A stretch of 64,000 bases of DNA from Marinagarivorans sp. (lineage in GTDB: Bacteria; Pseudomonadota; Gammaproteobacteria; Pseudomonadales; Cellvibrionaceae). Both the position numbers and the translations under genes were made by a program. The notes beneath the pieces were generated by a model that was not told the origin of the DNA, searched no databases, and saw nothing but the letters and a program-made list of their open reading frames with translations. The stretch spans positions 18,892 to 82,891 of the forward strand of contig JANQJB010000106.1 of assembly GCA_028281865.1 (NCBI GenBank). Direction: 5' to 3'. Positions 16,388-25,703 of this stretch are shown piece by piece (position 1 is the first letter of the stretch; the number at the start of each line of letters is the position of its first letter).

Positions 16388-17344
16388 CTAAATATTAATA
16401 TTATATGTTCGTAGAGCATTCTGATAAAAGTACTTCCTTCTAGCTATCGGTTTATTTTCCATATATTGAAATAAAATATTTAAATTTTCTCTATACGTAT
16501 GAACCAGCTCGGAAGTAGGCCAATTACTACCATAAATACAACGATCCTCTCCAAAGGTCTGCCAGATAAAATCTAATAGCGGCAAATAATAATCAAGGCT
16601 TATTGGTCTTGGTCTAAGTATCGCAAACTGCATAAGCGTAGTAACTTTTATGCGCACATTAGGCAACTCGGCAAGACGCAATATTTGATCTTTCCATTCC
16701 TCTGGCGGCTCATTACCATCAATTTTCAAATGCCCATTATGCACAATAATACATATAAGATTAGGATGATCTTTCGCAACTGAAAAAAAAGCATCATTAT
16801 CTTTTTGCGGTGTAACTTTCATCTCGAAAGTACAATTATTGTCAGCCAACAACTCAAAATAGCGGCGCATTTTTGCAGAACTTACATCGTGATTGTTGTA
16901 AGGCCGCAATCGCGCACCTACCACACTGCGACGACGTACTAGGCCGTTAAAATGTTTATCAAAACCCTCCGTATCGGAGGATAAATTAATTACCGCGCCC
17001 AATACTGAACTTTCTTTTTCTGCTAATTCAGCTATCCAAATATTGTCGCGGAAACTTGGGCTTGATTCGACCACAATGGACCCCGAAACGGTACCTTCCC
17101 CAGCTGCAGCGTTTAGTTGTTCGGGATATTTCTTACCGTAAATTTTTTGTGAAGGTTTGGGCCAAGCTATTCCGCCTTTTTTAGTCGGGTCGTAAAAGTG
17201 AACATGCGTGTCAATAATCAGAGGACTAATATTTTTTTCACTCGTAGGAGCCTGTTGCGTACAGGCATTTGTCGCAATTATACTTCCCGCAGCTGTACAA
17301 GCTTGAACCAGTTGACGACGAGATAACATTTCTATTTTGGACAT
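16388..17344 (-). CDS. Amidohydrolase-family lipoprotein (lactonase-like)
   Basis: 318 aa. An SRRQLVQAC twin-arginine-like segment leads to a hydrophobic stretch and the lipobox TNAC, indicating Tat export and lipidation. The TIM-barrel domain starts with IDTHVHFYDPTKKGGIAWP (HxH metal site), typical of the amidohydrolase-2 group that includes L-fuconolactonase and L-rhamnono-lactonase-like enzymes. Further ligands are IVHNGH and the C-terminal YGSNWPTSE Asp/Asn region. A second ATG 15 nt inside gives MLSRRQ, an equally good start. A role in hydrolysing a sugar lactone in the periplasm is inference. Confidence 0.8.
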   Translation of the reverse strand: MSKIEMLSRRQLVQACTAAGSIIATNACTQQAPTSEKNISPLIIDTHVHFYDPTKKGGIAWPKPSQKIYGKKYPEQLNAAAGEGTVSGSIVVESSPSFRDNIWIAELAEKESSVLGAVINLSSDTEGFDKHFNGLVRRRSVVGARLRPYNNHDVSSAKMRRYFELLADNNCTFEMKVTPQKDNDAFFSVAKDHPNLICIIVHNGHLKIDGNEPPEEWKDQILRLAELPNVRIKVTTLMQFAILRPRPISLDYYLPLLDFIWQTFGEDRCIYGSNWPTSELVHTYRENLNILFQYMENKPIARRKYFYQNALRTYNINI

Positions 17345-17700
17345 AATTTAATTCGATGGAATAGCGCAATAATTTTTACTTGATCAATTAACGGGTTTCG
17401 ACAGCTATTAAGGTATCACTCAAAAACCTTCAAACAGTTATCTGTGATAGTGAGGCAGCAGTGCCAAAGATACCAATTATTTAATACAATACACTTGCTC
17501 TAACAACGCTTTGTCAGCAATACTAACGATACATGAGTTTGCCTTATAAGAGCAGGTATAACTATCAACTACTTTAAAAATTTGGGCGCGAGCACCTATT
17601 CTGACAGACTTATCGCGCAAATGCAGTTAGAAAATATAGATATTGGTCTTGTCGCACGCATAAGCAGACATAGTTTTGGCTAGTACTTGGTTGGAAGACA
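17345..17700. other. 356-bp intergenic region
   Basis: Divergent promoter region between the amidohydrolase (minus) and the HupE/UreJ gene (plus). No gene, clear palindrome or consensus promoter was recognised. Confidence 0.5.
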
Positions 17701-18843
17701 ATGAAATTAAACCTTGTATGCGCTGTATTTCTCACCGCAATACTAAACCCTGCTATGGGCGTATGTCATGAAATGGGCAAGGCCTTGCTCAACCTCGACC
17801 TGCGAGAATCCCTTTCGCAAGGTGACTTCCGTTGGGCGGCACATGATATTCAACAAATTATTGATATTGATAAAAATGAAAACGGTATTCTCACCTGGAA
17901 GGAAATTTCATCTCAAAAGGCTGAGGCACATCAATATTTGCTAAATAATCTGCAAATCTCTTACGCCAATAAAAAATGCTCAATTGAATTTTCCGAACAA
18001 TGGCAATTAGGTTCGCATTTTGATCTAGACTACGCCATTATCCCATTTGACCTGCACTGCGACGGAAGCGATGCAATTTCAATTCAATATAGTGGGCTCT
18101 TTTCTGTCGACCCGGGCCATAGCTTATTGATAAACGTTGAATTTGACGAGGAGCCGGTTCAAGCAATAATCGCTGAATACAATCAGACTATTACGATAAA
18201 CTCAAGCAAAACCACATGGGCATCCATAGGTTTTTTATATCAAGGTGTCGTACATATCTTTATCGGTTTAGACCACCTTTTATTTCTGGCTTGTTTATTA
18301 TTAGCAATAATATTCCCTTTCAATTCGTCGCGACAATACCTAGGAATCGCCACAGCCCACCCAGATGAAACTAATGACAATAAATTAATATTGCGCAAGA
18401 TCATCGGCGTCATTAGCATCTTCACCGTCGCACATTCGATAACGCTAACGCTTGCCGCAATAGGGTGGATAAATTTCCCTGGAAAATGGATTGAGCTCGG
18501 CATTGCCATTTCGGTTTTAGCTGCAGTTATCAACACTGCGACACGAGCCATTAAACGCAACTATTTAATGGTATTTATCTTCGGGTTGTTACACGGTTTA
18601 GGATTTGCAAATGCGCTTGCGGATTTAGATAGTCCGCTAAAAGAACAGTTACTCAATATTCTTGCATTTAATATTGGTGTAGAGCTGGGGCAAATCGTTT
18701 TTACATTAATTGTTGCACCGGTTTTTTTTGCTTTGAATAAAATACGCAGCTGGAGAAAGCAGTTTTATTTCGTCGCACTTGGCCTTAGTTTTATTGTGGC
18801 GTCGGTTTGGGTTATTGAACGTCTATTTTCTACTATCAAATGA
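17701..18843 (+). CDS. HupE/UreJ family membrane protein with EF-hand
   Basis: 380 aa. A signal peptide (about 1-20) precedes a soluble periplasmic domain of about 140 residues. Residues 57-68 are a near-perfect EF-hand calcium loop (D57, N59, N61, G62, E68). The C-terminal half is the HupE/UreJ-2 domain with about six TM helices and the characteristic His-bearing segments HIFIGLDHLLFL, TVAHSITLTLA, FGLLHGLGFANAL and NIGVELGQI. Family members are linked to nickel or metal transport, but most genome examples of this longer form are uncharacterised. No hydrogenase or urease genes are nearby, so nickel supply to those enzymes is not supported here. Confidence 0.82.
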   Translation: MKLNLVCAVFLTAILNPAMGVCHEMGKALLNLDLRESLSQGDFRWAAHDIQQIIDIDKNENGILTWKEISSQKAEAHQYLLNNLQISYANKKCSIEFSEQWQLGSHFDLDYAIIPFDLHCDGSDAISIQYSGLFSVDPGHSLLINVEFDEEPVQAIIAEYNQTITINSSKTTWASIGFLYQGVVHIFIGLDHLLFLACLLLAIIFPFNSSRQYLGIATAHPDETNDNKLILRKIIGVISIFTVAHSITLTLAAIGWINFPGKWIELGIAISVLAAVINTATRAIKRNYLMVFIFGLLHGLGFANALADLDSPLKEQLLNILAFNIGVELGQIVFTLIVAPVFFALNKIRSWRKQFYFVALGLSFIVASVWVIERLFSTIK

Positions 18844-18908
18844 GTGTATTATTTTTTTAGTTAATATGCCTATCGATAATCCGTTTCAGTGTGGTGAGAA
18901 ACTTCAGA

Positions 18909-20399
18909 TTAATCTAAATTAAGTGGTTCTGGAAAATTATCACGCCTTAAACGATACCAATGGCGCATACGTGCATGATCAAAGGCGGTAGGTTTACGGA
19001 AACCCTGCCCGTTGGCCGATAATGGCTGATCGATACGCGGAAGGTTGTAATAATCAGGCGATTGATTAGTGTGGCCAAATTCATGCACAACAACCGTGGT
19101 AGGCTCGGCATTAATTCCCGCGCGAATAAAACCTTGAGCAAGCGTTATACCCCAATCTCCCCCGGTTCCAGCTGCTTTATAGTTAGGGTCAACACCCTTG
19201 AACTTGGCAAAAAAGTCCATGTGCGTATGATCTTGCCAAGGGCATTCAGTATAATCAGCAGGCACCGCGATACGCCTTAATCTTTGCTCAACTACAATTC
19301 GACGGCAGGCATCGGGGCAACTGGTTTCTAAACCCGCCAAATCTTCTCCGGGTTCAAATTCAAATGGTGTTTCCCAACCGACAAAATTAATTTCCGGTAA
19401 TTCCTGGTAAGGCCAATCGCTATAGTGGAGAAAGGTTTTATAGTACTCATGAATCCCGTCTGTTACCCAACGTCTTAAAGTTTCCCGCCACTCTTTCGAT
19501 TGCGCATCAGGATGCTCTACCTTCATACACACATTCAGTTTATTGCGTTGCTGCCACGCCCATTCAAACGGTCGCGACAGCGCAATCGGTCCCTTCGGGT
19601 AGACGCCACTCTCCAGATCATGCATCTCGTAAAATATCGGTTCAGCATCGTATTTGCTTGGGACTTTCACCACGCGGAATTCCTGCGAACGATTATTTTC
19701 ATCACAAGGTATTGCGGTGACGCGATCGCCTACTGCAGTCAGACACTTATTATGAAATGTCTCCATCGTTGACTGAGTAATTAAACGCAAAGATAAAACA
19801 TCGCCATTTCCATCAAGCTTTACTTTAATATCCAAGTTTCTGCGTGAAATATTGCAGCCAGAAAAACGTAGTTTAATATTGGATGCCTGCCCATGCTGCA
19901 CTAAACACTGCCCCGAAACATGGCTACGCATAATATATTCGGCCTTCTCAGTTAAGCGAATCAACGCCACATTTGTATCGGAGCTGCAGTTTTTAATAAC
20001 CAGTTCGTCACTGTCGTCCGCAGGAGCCAAACACTTGCGATCGCCGTTGGTAAAAGATTCGAAACTCACAACCTCATAACCGCCACTCGCCAAGGGTCCA
20101 CAGTTACCGGGAACATCAGTCTTGCGCCAGCACTCCAACATATCCGCAGGAAGGGCGTCTGTACGTGAGTCAAACAAAATTTCTGCAACTCCGCTGGAAC
20201 TCGAAGACGACGATGACGAACTATTTGAGCTGGAAGAACTGGAGCTAGTGCTGCTTGAACTGCTACTCGAGCTACCACCACTAGAACTACTGTTGGCCGA
20301 ACCACTACTTGAACCGGCAGGAGATTGAGTATTTTCTCCGCCACCACAGGCCGTTAAAATTAACATCGTGATAATGCCAATTATCAAATTTAATTTCAT
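18909..20399 (-). CDS. Polyserine-linker lipoprotein with beta-trefoil-like and zincin domains
   Basis: 496 aa from the ATG giving MKLNLIIGIITML; an ATG 6 nt earlier and a longer frame are possible, but GGGG spacing favours this one. The lipobox LTAC puts lipid on Cys18. Residues about 29-68 are nearly pure Ser/Gly, the polyserine linker typical of Saccharophagus/Teredinibacter secreted proteins. Next is a Cys-rich module with C-L...C pairs (KCLAPADDSDELVIKNC, QCLVQHGQ, KCLTAVGDRVTAIPC) like a ricin-type beta-trefoil. The C-terminal half carries the zincin motif HEFGH (439-443) with a downstream cluster of His. It is probably a surface-exposed metalloprotease with a glycan-binding module; the peptidase family is not identified. 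Confidence 0.75.
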   Translation of the reverse strand: MKLNLIIGIITMLILTACGGGENTQSPAGSSSGSANSSSSGGSSSSSSSSTSSSSSSSNSSSSSSSSSSGVAEILFDSRTDALPADMLECWRKTDVPGNCGPLASGGYEVVSFESFTNGDRKCLAPADDSDELVIKNCSSDTNVALIRLTEKAEYIMRSHVSGQCLVQHGQASNIKLRFSGCNISRRNLDIKVKLDGNGDVLSLRLITQSTMETFHNKCLTAVGDRVTAIPCDENNRSQEFRVVKVPSKYDAEPIFYEMHDLESGVYPKGPIALSRPFEWAWQQRNKLNVCMKVEHPDAQSKEWRETLRRWVTDGIHEYYKTFLHYSDWPYQELPEINFVGWETPFEFEPGEDLAGLETSCPDACRRIVVEQRLRRIAVPADYTECPWQDHTHMDFFAKFKGVDPNYKAAGTGGDWGITLAQGFIRAGINAEPTTVVVHEFGHTNQSPDYYNLPRIDQPLSANGQGFRKPTAFDHARMRHWYRLRRDNFPEPLNLD

Positions 20400-21102
20400 A
20401 AACATAGCCCCACCAGCAAATTCATTAATATCATTCTTTTGATTACAATAAATATAAAAAATAACGGTCACTATAATTCAAACAATTGTTCAGAACAGTG
20501 AGACAGTTCCGACTAAAATTCGACGTGCTGCGCCGTTTCAAAGTATTTTGTTAGCTTTTGCATAATTACGCTTTGCGTATAACAAACAAGCATAACCTAA
20601 TAACCAAATTGAGAGCCGCTTTCTCTGCAATTTAATTGGCAATAATCATTTGAAAAATAGTGCCAGAAAATTACGTCAACTTTTATAGTTGACTAGCAAT
20701 CAATTAACTCAATACTTGTCGAGCAATCACTATTTTCATCACGCCCTTTATACCGTCTAGTTTTTCATCTTCCGTATTTTGAAAATGAAGCGGTCTTAAC
20801 TTTTAACCTGGCAATAAAATAGATCGTCCTAGCTATATTTACTGTTGGTCCCTGAAAAACCCACGATATAAACGAATTTTCCTATATTCAGCGGCTTTAA
20901 TTGCTATTCTGACACCGGCCGTGTATTCCGGCGCAGCTCGTTCAATATAACAATCAAGCCAACTCATAATTCACTTGGATATAACCAGTACGCAATATAA
21001 AGATAAAAATTTACATAAAAACACTAAGCGGCCTATACTCCACGCCCAGCAACTCACCGAAACACACGTTCGGTCAACATAAAGACAATAGAGGAGTTGG
21101 GC
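20400..21102. other. About 700-bp intergenic region
   Basis: Divergent region between the polyserine lipoprotein and the GntP permease. It is AT-rich near the lipoprotein gene. No coding signature, structured repeat or recognisable operator was found; both promoters should lie here. Confidence 0.5.
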
Positions 21103-22506
21103 ATGTCATCACTTTGGCCTTTTTTTGTTCTTGCTATTGGCATTGCTTTTATCGTTTTTGCAATCGCAATTTGTCGCATCCACGCCTTTATTTCATTGAT
21201 CTTGGCGGCAGTTCTCGTGGGGATTCTGGCAGAGACCCTGCCCGGCATCGAGACTCAAAATCACGTCCTCGTTTCGATTGCCACGACGATGACAGAGCTT
21301 GGCAGCACCGCAGGTAAAATCGCGTGGGTAATAGCCCTTGCCGCAATCATAGGCTTATGCCTAATGGAAAGCGGCGCCGCAGACAAAATCGTGCGTGTAT
21401 TTGTAAAGGCCTTTGGTGAAAAGCGCGCTGGATGGGCATTGATGTTTTGTGCCTTCTTTTTATCTATTCCCGTGTTCTTCGATACGGTCTTCTTCTTACT
21501 CATCCCGCTCGCCCAAGCATTGGCCTTCCGTTTGGGGAAAAAATACCTCTACTTCGTTATGGCTGTGGCCTGTGGCGGCGTTATCACCCACGGCTTAGTC
21601 CCACCGACACCAGGTCCTTTGATCATGATCGACAATCTCGGTCTTGACCTGGGTTTAGCAATGATAATCGGTATCATTCTCGGAATACCCGTGGCTATAG
21701 CCGGCTTGTTTATTGGCCAGTACCTGGACAACAAAAACCCTATTCCCGTGAGGGAAAGTTCCAGCGTTCGCTTCGCAGACTTAAAACAGATAATTAGCAA
21801 GGAAGACCATGAACTGCCGTCATTTATCATGGCCTTTTTACCAATATTGCTGCCCGTGGTACTCATTGCTGCATTTTCATTTTTAGACACGTTTGTCGGT
21901 GCGGAACGTCTGGGCGATATACACGCTACCTTACAGGTTTTGGGCAACAAGAACGTGGCGATGTTTTTGGGCACCTTGATTGCCATTTACGTGTACGTCG
22001 TACAAAAAAACTTAAACCTGGCAGACCTCGCAAAAGAGATGGAGGCCCCTATACAAACTGCCGGCGTGATTATCCTAATCACGGCTGCCGGTGGAGCGTT
22101 TGGCGCAATGATTAAACACGCGGGGGTAGGCGATGCGATCAAAGAAATGACGGCCGGTGGCGGGATATCGCTAATATTTCTCGCCTGGATCGTCTCCGGC
22201 ATATTAAAGCTGGCTCAGGGGTCGGGAACCGTCGCAATGATCACCACATCCAGCATTATGGCCGGCATTATCAGCGACGGCACAGCTCTCGATTACAGCC
22301 CCCTTTATATCTTCGCGGCTATTGCCTTCGGCTCAACCCTGCTGTCTTGGATGAATGATAGCGGCTTTTGGGTGGTGTGTAAGATGAGCGGGATGACTGA
22401 GAAGGAAACGCTGCAATCGTGGACAGTGATGCTAACGTTGCTCTCGATCATCGGCCTGATTGAGGTATTTATTCTTTCGACCATCGTTCCTCACCCCTTT
22501 GGGTGA
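21103..22506 (+). CDS. GntP family gluconate:H+ symporter
   Basis: Inner-membrane permease, 467 aa, with 12 or more hydrophobic segments. Family landmarks are HGLVPPTPGPL (about 164-174), the repeated Gly-rich helices GGAFGAMIKHAGVGDAI and LAQGSGTVAMITTSSIM, and the C-terminal SWMNDSGFWVV. These are conserved in GntP/GntT/IdnT/YgbN carriers of gluconate and related sugar acids. The ATG at 21103 has GAGGAG 6 nt upstream; a TTG 6 nt earlier is less likely. No gluconate kinase is adjacent, so the physiological sugar acid is unknown. Confidence 0.93.
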   Translation: MSSLWPFFVLAIGIAFIVFAIAICRIHAFISLILAAVLVGILAETLPGIETQNHVLVSIATTMTELGSTAGKIAWVIALAAIIGLCLMESGAADKIVRVFVKAFGEKRAGWALMFCAFFLSIPVFFDTVFFLLIPLAQALAFRLGKKYLYFVMAVACGGVITHGLVPPTPGPLIMIDNLGLDLGLAMIIGIILGIPVAIAGLFIGQYLDNKNPIPVRESSSVRFADLKQIISKEDHELPSFIMAFLPILLPVVLIAAFSFLDTFVGAERLGDIHATLQVLGNKNVAMFLGTLIAIYVYVVQKNLNLADLAKEMEAPIQTAGVIILITAAGGAFGAMIKHAGVGDAIKEMTAGGGISLIFLAWIVSGILKLAQGSGTVAMITTSSIMAGIISDGTALDYSPLYIFAAIAFGSTLLSWMNDSGFWVVCKMSGMTEKETLQSWTVMLTLLSIIGLIEVFILSTIVPHPFG

Positions 22507-22679
22507 CGGGAAAAAAACCATAATTGCGCCCAAACAATCTAATCATGGCAAACATTTATGCCTTTGCAATACAAGTGTCACAATAATGTAAAAATAGCGT
22601 TATAGAATTCGCAGCAAGGTTCGTCAGAGCACCCTCGGCGGACTAACCTCGGTCTATTTAATTGCTGTGATTGATTATT

Positions 22680-23006
22680 ATGAAGCTGCTCTCAAAAGTT
22701 GTTTTTGCCATCGTTATTGGATCTACGACCTCGGTGGCCTCGGCTCACCTAGAAAGCCACAATACTCTAGAGCAACACAATACCTTGGAGCAAACCGCTA
22801 ACACCGAAAATAATAACGTTAACCACTCACTTACAGCGCAAGTCTTAGACATAACAGGCAAAAGCTATTGCACACACCGCTCACCCCATCGAGTAAAAAT
22901 GAAGGAGTCTCAATCTTTCATGCTCTATTCTGCTGCCAGCCGTGCAATGGAAAAACCACGCCCAATGCGAGTTTCTACACTAATCAATGGCTGCTCAGCC
23001 ATCTAA
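22680..23006 (+). CDS. Small exported protein of unknown function
   Basis: Not recognised. About 108 aa, with a signal peptide (MKLLSKVVFAIVIGSTTSVASA) followed by a His/Asn/Glu-rich segment with two near repeats (ESHNTLEQ, HNTLEQTANTENNN). The basic C-terminal half has two Cys (SYCTHRSPH, INGCSAI). A TTG 9 nt earlier is also in frame. No clear Shine-Dalgarno. The His/Asn-rich segment could bind metal, but this is a guess. It converges with the SDR gene 32 bp away. Confidence 0.5.
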   Translation: MKLLSKVVFAIVIGSTTSVASAHLESHNTLEQHNTLEQTANTENNNVNHSLTAQVLDITGKSYCTHRSPHRVKMKESQSFMLYSAASRAMEKPRPMRVSTLINGCSAI

Positions 23007-23038
23007 TCGCGCTTGGCTTAGCATTACCAACATAGGCA

Positions 23039-23737
23039 TTAACAAAAATTTGTCTCGCACTCCGGGCGAATAACAAGCTCGTGGATATGCGTGTTTGCAT
23101 CGGCTTCAAGCATATTTAAGATCGCTGCAGCCACCGCTCGCGCAGATAAATACTCGGGCCTGTCAACCTCACGAAAATCTGTATTTACACCTCCGGGATA
23201 AACCGACAGCATTTTTATACCCTCAGACTGCAATTCCTTCCGCATAACTTTGGTATAGGCATCCAGAGCTGCCTTAGAAGCCGTATACGCGGCAATCGAT
23301 GGGTTAGAAAAAAGACAGGTGGTTGATAAGACGTTGATAATAACACCCGATTTTTGCGCTCGCATTTGAGGTATAACACCTTGCATTAACGCGACAGGAG
23401 CATAAAAATTAATCTCCATCAGCGCAGCCAGTGCATCTAGAGGTGCGTCGCTTCCCGGCCCACGATGGTTATTGATTCCGGCGCAATTAATTAAAACGTC
23501 TACAGCTCCGTTATGATTAAACGAACCTGCAATAAATTGATGCCGATCTCGCTCAACTGTCAAATCAAATGCAGCTGAAAAAATCTTGTCATTGTTTACG
23601 ACAGTTTCGAGCGTTTCATCCAATTTTTGAGAGCTACGACCTGCCAAACTTAATCGATAATCCTGTCGGCTTAACAACACGGCAAGTTCACGACCAATTC
23701 CGGATGAGGCGCCTGTTAATAGAATATGATGACTCAT
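23039..23737 (-). CDS. Short-chain dehydrogenase/reductase
   Basis: 232 aa classical SDR, cytoplasmic. The NAD(P) motif is TGASSGIG near the N terminus, NCAGINN follows at about 85-91, and the active-site Tyr-Lys is in YTASK (about 150). The C-terminal SVYPGGVNTDF segment is standard. The ATG giving MSHHILLTG is preferred over a GTG 6 nt upstream. The substrate is not known. It is divergent from the DUF1080 gene, sharing a promoter region of about 100 bp. Confidence 0.9.
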   Translation of the reverse strand: MSHHILLTGASSGIGRELAVLLSRQDYRLSLAGRSSQKLDETLETVVNNDKIFSAAFDLTVERDRHQFIAGSFNHNGAVDVLINCAGINNHRGPGSDAPLDALAALMEINFYAPVALMQGVIPQMRAQKSGVIINVLSTTCLFSNPSIAAYTASKAALDAYTKVMRKELQSEGIKMLSVYPGGVNTDFREVDRPEYLSARAVAAAILNMLEADANTHIHELVIRPECETNFC

Positions 23738-23839
23738 AAGCACTTTGAATTCTAAAATTAATATATGTGGGTGAGTAGATAATCAAGCAAGAAAAGCATA
23801 ACATGCAAAAATTGATTAGGCTTGTCACACCGTAAAATA

Positions 23840-24709
23840 ATGCTCAAACTAAGAATACCCTCTTCTCAAAATATGAAACGAAAATTCAATCTCGATAAAT
23901 CCTTAAATATCAAGCTCGCATTGTTACTCTATTTATTTTTTTTAAGCCAATACGCTAACAGCTCGAATTCAAATAGTTTAGGCATATACAAAAGCCTTTT
24001 CAACGAGCGCAATTATGATGGCTGGATACCAATAATAAGGAACGGCAACCCAAAAGAAGCAAAAAAAGTCTTCCATATCAGGGACAAACTTATACACGTC
24101 TACGCCAATCACGCAGATGGCTACCAACTAAACGAAAAGAAAAACGACACTCACGGCGTATTATTTACAGCGGATTCTTATTCTCGTTATAGTTTTAAGC
24201 TCGAGTATAAGTGGGGTGAAAAAAAGACAAATAACTTTAGTGCGTGGCAATATGACGCCGGGCTTTTTTATCATGTTACCGAAGCCAAGATTTGGCCCAG
24301 AGGTCTCGAATATCAAATCCGCTATAATCACTTAGAAAATCGCAATCACACAGGGGATTTGTGGAATTTATCAGGCGGACCTGTGACGGTATACTCAAAC
24401 GGAAAAAACATATTCAAGCCCTGGACACAGGGAGGCACTGTTACACCTCTTGCTCGGGGAGAGTTTTTTGCATTGCAAAACGTTCAATTCAACGCCCTTA
24501 ACAACAAATGGAATACGGTAGAGATTATCGTTATGGATTCCCGATACGCAATCCACAAGCTTAATGGAAAAATCGTAAATATTTTAACCGACCTACCCCA
24601 CTCCAGCGGAAAAATTGGCCTACAAGCTGAGACGGCTGAAATTTATTACAGAAATATACGCATTAAGCAATTCGAAAATCCGGTTCCTATCGACCAATTT
24701 ATTGAATAG
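23840..24709 (+). CDS. Secreted 3-keto-disaccharide hydrolase-like (DUF1080) protein
   Basis: About 289 aa. An N-terminal basic stretch and hydrophobic segment (LNIKLALLLYLFFLSQYANS) form a signal peptide or anchor. Starts at 23840 or 23873 are both plausible; a TTG at 23822 is less so. The body is a concanavalin-like beta-sandwich of the DUF1080/3-keto-disaccharide hydrolase family: SLFNERNYDGWIP, then GVLFTADSYSRYSFKLEYKW, DAGLFYH, GLEYQIRYN and a terminal IGLQAETAEIYYRNIRIK. The last two segments are family hallmarks. Members attack 3-keto glycosides made by Gfo/Idh-type oxidoreductases, so a link to the first gene of the window is possible, though distant. Confidence 0.82.
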   Translation: MLKLRIPSSQNMKRKFNLDKSLNIKLALLLYLFFLSQYANSSNSNSLGIYKSLFNERNYDGWIPIIRNGNPKEAKKVFHIRDKLIHVYANHADGYQLNEKKNDTHGVLFTADSYSRYSFKLEYKWGEKKTNNFSAWQYDAGLFYHVTEAKIWPRGLEYQIRYNHLENRNHTGDLWNLSGGPVTVYSNGKNIFKPWTQGGTVTPLARGEFFALQNVQFNALNNKWNTVEIIVMDSRYAIHKLNGKIVNILTDLPHSSGKIGLQAETAEIYYRNIRIKQFENPVPIDQFIE

Positions 24710-25053
24710 ACAAGAGCTTTGCCCCTAAAAAAACCCCCTTATAAGCTGGAAGAAGATCGCATATAACAAACCAGCACTTTAGTTATATATACGGCAAATA
24801 TTAACCGGAAAATTTTGTTCCCACGTCATATAAATGACTCACCCGTCATTTTTTTGTTAATTCTAACGAATAAAAACTCTTATTTAATAACCTTATTTTT
24901 AGCGATATATCTTTTCGACAGCTTTATACGAATTTCCACAACCTAAATTTATCAACATACGTAAAAATAAAAAAAATAGTTACTTTTTAAGACTTGGCCC
25001 ACACCTTGCCATTACTCAGTTAACGTCAATCTTGTTGTAGTGAGGTAAGTGGA
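24710..25053. other. 344-bp AT-rich intergenic region
   Basis: No gene seen. A small ATGAC/GTCAT hairpin followed by a T-run near 24825-24850 could be a weak terminator of the upstream gene. The 60 bp before the next gene are A/T-rich, suiting a promoter. Confidence 0.4.
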
Positions 25054-25434
25054 ATGAATATCGGAACCGTCGAGCGTTTTGCCGTTCAAGATCTATCAGT
25101 CGGCATGTTTGTCTCTTCATTGGATAACCCTATGGGCGAAACGCCCTTTCCTTTGCAAGGCTTTTATATAAAAACAAAGGAGGATCTAAAACAACTATCA
25201 AAATACTGTAACCACGTCGTTGTAAACGTTACAAAAAGTCGCGTTACAAACGCTTACAAAGATTTCTTAACCTTGGAACCAATGGAAGTTCCACAGGAGC
25301 AAAAAATTCCTCGCCGGATAAAACCTCTTCCAATCAAACATGTGAAAACAGTAACCAAGAAACCGCAAAAAAACCCTTTTCCACAATTAGTTATGCTAGC
25401 AATTTTTTGCATTGGTATATGGTGGTTAATTTGA
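25054..25434 (+). CDS. Stand-alone DUF3391 protein with C-terminal membrane helix
   Basis: 126 aa. The N-terminal 65 residues (RFAVQDLSVGMFVSSLDNPMGETPFP, then GFYIKTKEDLKQLSKYCNHVVVN) match DUF3391, which normally sits in front of an HD-GYP c-di-GMP phosphodiesterase. Here no HD-GYP follows. Instead there is a basic Pro/Lys-rich linker and one C-terminal hydrophobic segment (LVMLAIFCIGIWWLI). It therefore cannot hydrolyse c-di-GMP itself and may be a membrane-tethered partner or decoy for an HD-GYP enzyme. No frameshifted HD-GYP remnant is seen downstream; slyX lies convergent 62 bp away. Confidence 0.75.
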   Translation: MNIGTVERFAVQDLSVGMFVSSLDNPMGETPFPLQGFYIKTKEDLKQLSKYCNHVVVNVTKSRVTNAYKDFLTLEPMEVPQEQKIPRRIKPLPIKHVKTVTKKPQKNPFPQLVMLAIFCIGIWWLI

Positions 25435-25449
25435 GCCAATCTCATCTTT

Positions 25450-25474
25450 CGATAGAGTTGCCCAACCTCTATCG
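25450..25474. terminator. Hairpin between convergent genes
   Basis: CGATAGAG/CTCTATCG, a perfect 8-bp stem with a 9-nt loop between the DUF3391 gene and slyX. No T-run, so termination activity is uncertain. Confidence 0.4.
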
Positions 25475-25496
25475 GACACTCAACATACCTAACCTA

Positions 25497-25703
25497 TCAA
25501 TAATGAGGAGGAATTTCTTGTGCTTCCTCATCACGCGACAACCCAGCATCCTCTAACGCTTGTATCTTTTCATACAGGTGTTGTATTTTTAAATTCAATG
25601 CAGAGATTGAATTTTCTTGCTCAGCAATACGACCATCTAAAGCTGCAACTAAATCTTCTTGAAATGCCAATTTAATTTCAAGTTCAGTTATTCTTTTTTC
25701 CAT
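25497..25703 (-). CDS. slyX: SlyX protein
   Basis: 68-aa coiled-coil protein of the SlyX family (MEKRITELEIKLAFQEDLVAALDGRIAEQ...), ending in the family's C-terminal PPHY. The heptad pattern covers residues 1-50. The biochemical role is unknown; in enterobacteria it lies near slyD. Length and start match the family. It stands alone here. Confidence 0.93.
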   Translation of the reverse strand: MEKRITELEIKLAFQEDLVAALDGRIAEQENSISALNLKIQHLYEKIQALEDAGLSRDEEAQEIPPHY

